In this document: piece after piece, positions 62,585-64,000 of the stretch
How the letters are laid out: each line of letters begins with the position of its first letter
Position numbering within the stretch: position 1 is the first letter of the stretch
Assembly (NCBI GenBank): GCA_963803545.1
Contig: CAWDMX010000004.1
Coordinates: 186,001 to 250,000, forward strand
Length of the DNA stretch: 64,000 bases
Reading direction: 5' to 3'
From: Legionella_C sp963803545
Lineage (GTDB): Bacteria; Pseudomonadota; Gammaproteobacteria; Legionellales; Legionellaceae
Notes under the pieces: generated by a model
Told to the model about the DNA's origin: nothing
What the model saw: the letters and a program-made list of their open reading frames with translations, nothing else
The model's database searches: none
Made by a program: the position numbers and the translations under genes

Positions 62585-63364
62585 GTGAAATTTACAAGTT
62601 TATTAGCCACAAGTGCTTTAGTTGCGAGTTTTGCGACAGCGCCAACGTTGAGTACAGCTGCTACTGCTACTTTAAATGATGCGCAAAAAACGGAAATACA
62701 AAAAGTAGTGCATGATTATTTACTGGCCAATCCAGAAGTACTGCTTGAAGTTTCGCAAGCCTTACAGCAAAAACAACAAAACGACATGCAAGCGCAAGCG
62801 CATTCAATAATTATGAAAAACGCGCCTGCTTTATTTGCGGATGGGATGACTGTTATTGGCAATCCTAAAGGCAACACCACCTTGGTCGAGTTTTTTGATT
62901 ACCAATGTATCCACTGCAAAAAAATGGCCCCGGTAATTGCTCAACTTGTTAAAGACAATAGCAATTTACGGGTGGTTTATAAAGAATTTCCAATCTTTGG
63001 CGAAAGTTCGGACTTAGCTTCCAAGGCTGCACTTGCCGCGGCCATGCAAGGGAAATACTTAGCTATGCACGAAGCCTTGTTAAAGCAAGACAAACGCTTG
63101 AACCCTGAGCTTATAAACGAAGCGGCCCAATCAATTGGTTTAGATATGACTAAATTTAAAACCGATATTGGAAGCAAAAAAGTTAGCGATGCCTTGCAAG
63201 CGAATCGTACTCTTGCTGAGCAGTTACACTTGATGGGCACTCCGGCATTTATTGTTGCAGCTACCCCAAATGGCAATTTTAAAAAAGACAGCAACCCCGC
63301 ATTTATTCCCGGTGCTGCCAGTGCAGAAACTTTGCAAGATTTAATTAAAAAAGCAAACTCTTAA
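62585..63364 (+). CDS. Com1-like DsbA-family periplasmic thiol oxidoreductase
   Basis: 259 residues from the GTG at 62585, chosen because AGAGG lies 7 bases upstream; an ATG at 62579 is too near that site. Signal peptide ending STAATA. A helical dimerisation region (KTEIQKVVHDYLLANPEVLLEVSQAL) precedes a DsbA thioredoxin fold with the active site CIHC (about 108-111), YKEFPIFGESSDLASKAALA, and the cis-Pro in GTPAF. The layout matches Com1, the 27-kDa outer-membrane antigen of Coxiella, and Legionella DsbA2-like enzymes, which act as oxidase/isomerase in the periplasm and support secretion systems. It lies before glyQ with its own terminator. Confidence 0.9.
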   Translation: MKFTSLLATSALVASFATAPTLSTAATATLNDAQKTEIQKVVHDYLLANPEVLLEVSQALQQKQQNDMQAQAHSIIMKNAPALFADGMTVIGNPKGNTTLVEFFDYQCIHCKKMAPVIAQLVKDNSNLRVVYKEFPIFGESSDLASKAALAAAMQGKYLAMHEALLKQDKRLNPELINEAAQSIGLDMTKFKTDIGSKKVSDALQANRTLAEQLHLMGTPAFIVAATPNGNFKKDSNPAFIPGAASAETLQDLIKKANS

Positions 63365-63384
63365 TAAGGTATTTTCAGCTGTTT

Positions 63385-63408
63385 CTAGTGGGCCTAAGGG
63401 CCCACTAG
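63385..63408 (+). terminator. Terminator after the Com1-like gene
   Basis: A 10-base perfect stem, CTAGTGGGCC and GGCCCACTAG, with a 4-base loop TAAG, followed by CTTTTC. Between this and glyQ the promoter of glyQ must lie. Confidence 0.8.
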
Positions 63409-63443
63409 CTTTTCAATAGCCTTTAAAAAATCTACGAGATGTC

Positions 63444-64000
63444 ATGACAACACCCACCACTTTTCAAGATATAATTCTCAAATTACAGCAATTTTGGGCG
63501 GAAAAAGGTTGCGTAATTCTGCAACCATTGGATATGGAAGTTGGGGCCGGAACGTTTCATCCGGCAACTTTTTTACGCGCTATTGGACCAGAACCCTGGT
63601 ACGCCACGTACGTGCAGCCATCGCGCCGACCAAGTGATGGTCGCTACGCAGAAAATCCTAATCGAGTTCAACATTTCTATCAGCTGCAAGTTATTTTAAA
63701 GCCCTCGCCATTAGCCATTCAAGAATGGTATTTGGATTCACTTCGGGCACTGGGTGTTGATGTTTTGTGCGACGATATACGTTTTGTCGAAGACAATTGG
63801 GAATCACCAACCTTAGGCGCCTGGGGGTTGGGCTGGGAAGTATGGCAAAATGGTATGGAAATTTCCCAATTTACCTATTTTCAGCAGGTTGGTGGCCTTG
63901 CGTGCAAGCCTGTAACCGGAGAGCTTACATACGGGCTTGAGCGGTTAGCCATGTTTCTCCTCAACGTTGATAATATTTTTGATTTACCATGGGCGAATAC
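63444..64000 (+). CDS. glyQ: Glycyl-tRNA synthetase alpha subunit, 3' end outside the window
   Basis: 186 residues are visible from the ATG at 63444. Catalytic subunit of the alpha2beta2 enzyme that charges tRNA-Gly. LQPLDMEVGAGTFHPATFLR, YVQPSRRPSDGRYAENPNR, DIRFVEDNWESPTLGAWGLG and ISQFTYFQQVGGLACKPVTG are nearly invariant family blocks. The frame is open at the right edge; glyS is expected downstream. Confidence 0.97.
   Translation, partial: MTTPTTFQDIILKLQQFWAEKGCVILQPLDMEVGAGTFHPATFLRAIGPEPWYATYVQPSRRPSDGRYAENPNRVQHFYQLQVILKPSPLAIQEWYLDSLRALGVDVLCDDIRFVEDNWESPTLGAWGLGWEVWQNGMEISQFTYFQQVGGLACKPVTGELTYGLERLAMFLLNVDNIFDLPWAN

Overview
The window looks like the chromosome of an AT-rich gammaproteobacterium of the order Legionellales (Coxiella / Legionella / Berkiella-like, host-associated). 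This is an inference from gene content: a Com1-like periplasmic DsbA-family protein next to glyQ, the ferrooxidans-type gshA with gshB, gammaproteobacterial housekeeping operons (kdsD-kdsC-lptC-lptA-lptB; rhodanese-grxC-secB-gpsA; recJ, secA, mutT), plus eukaryotic-like proteins typical of intracellular bacteria: an ankyrin protein, a Ser/Thr kinase-like protein, a leucine-rich-repeat protein and a sterol reductase. I saw no rRNA, tRNA or CRISPR array.

Layout. 1-2.6 kb: an MCE-type lipid-transport operon (permease, MCE protein, PqiC-like lipoprotein) with no ATPase gene in it, whose last gene is cut by an IS4-like transposase. 2.6-5.1 kb: epmC, a very small basic ORF, and a TPR-methyltransferase. 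5.6-9.3 kb: an accessory block with a HAD-like protein, a small membrane protein, a Cys-rich secreted protein, an outer-membrane barrel and a clear homologue of eukaryotic 7-dehydrocholesterol reductase. 9.5-18.3 kb: housekeeping genes (udk, fabI, smrB, prmB, asd, xseA, glsA) interrupted by a two-gene ankyrin unit whose C-terminal half has a papain-like Cys motif. 18.4-25.3 kb: minus-strand genes of unknown function, an ISAs1-type element and a kinase-like gene whose 3' end the element has altered. 25.4-28.7 kb: the Kdo/LPS-transport operon.

28.9-37.7 kb is an insertion-sequence graveyard: an IS3-type element inside a secreted-protein gene (the original frame can be rejoined), two facing remnants of an IS6-type transposase around an orphan membrane-protein gene, a decayed IS630-type element beside a gene with a premature stop, and an IS5-type element that beheads a leucine-rich-repeat gene and carries a perfect 729-bp tandem duplication. 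37.7-48.9 kb returns to core functions (MscS-type channel, HtrA protease, ogt, Mth938-like, RpfE-like, recJ, dusA, secA, mutT). 49-55.5 kb has two large unknown proteins around the gpsA operon and small sulfur-transfer genes. 55.7-64 kb holds gshA-gshB, trmL, mlaA, a proline-iminopeptidase homologue that has lost its catalytic Ser and Asp, uvrD, a Com1/DsbA-like gene and the start of glyQ.

Most noteworthy: the DHCR7-like sterol reductase (no sterol pathway nearby, so host sterols are the likely substrate), the ankyrin protein with a possible permuted papain-like active site, the pseudo-peptidase, and the 729-bp duplication. All functional statements come from reading motifs by eye; no database search was run.
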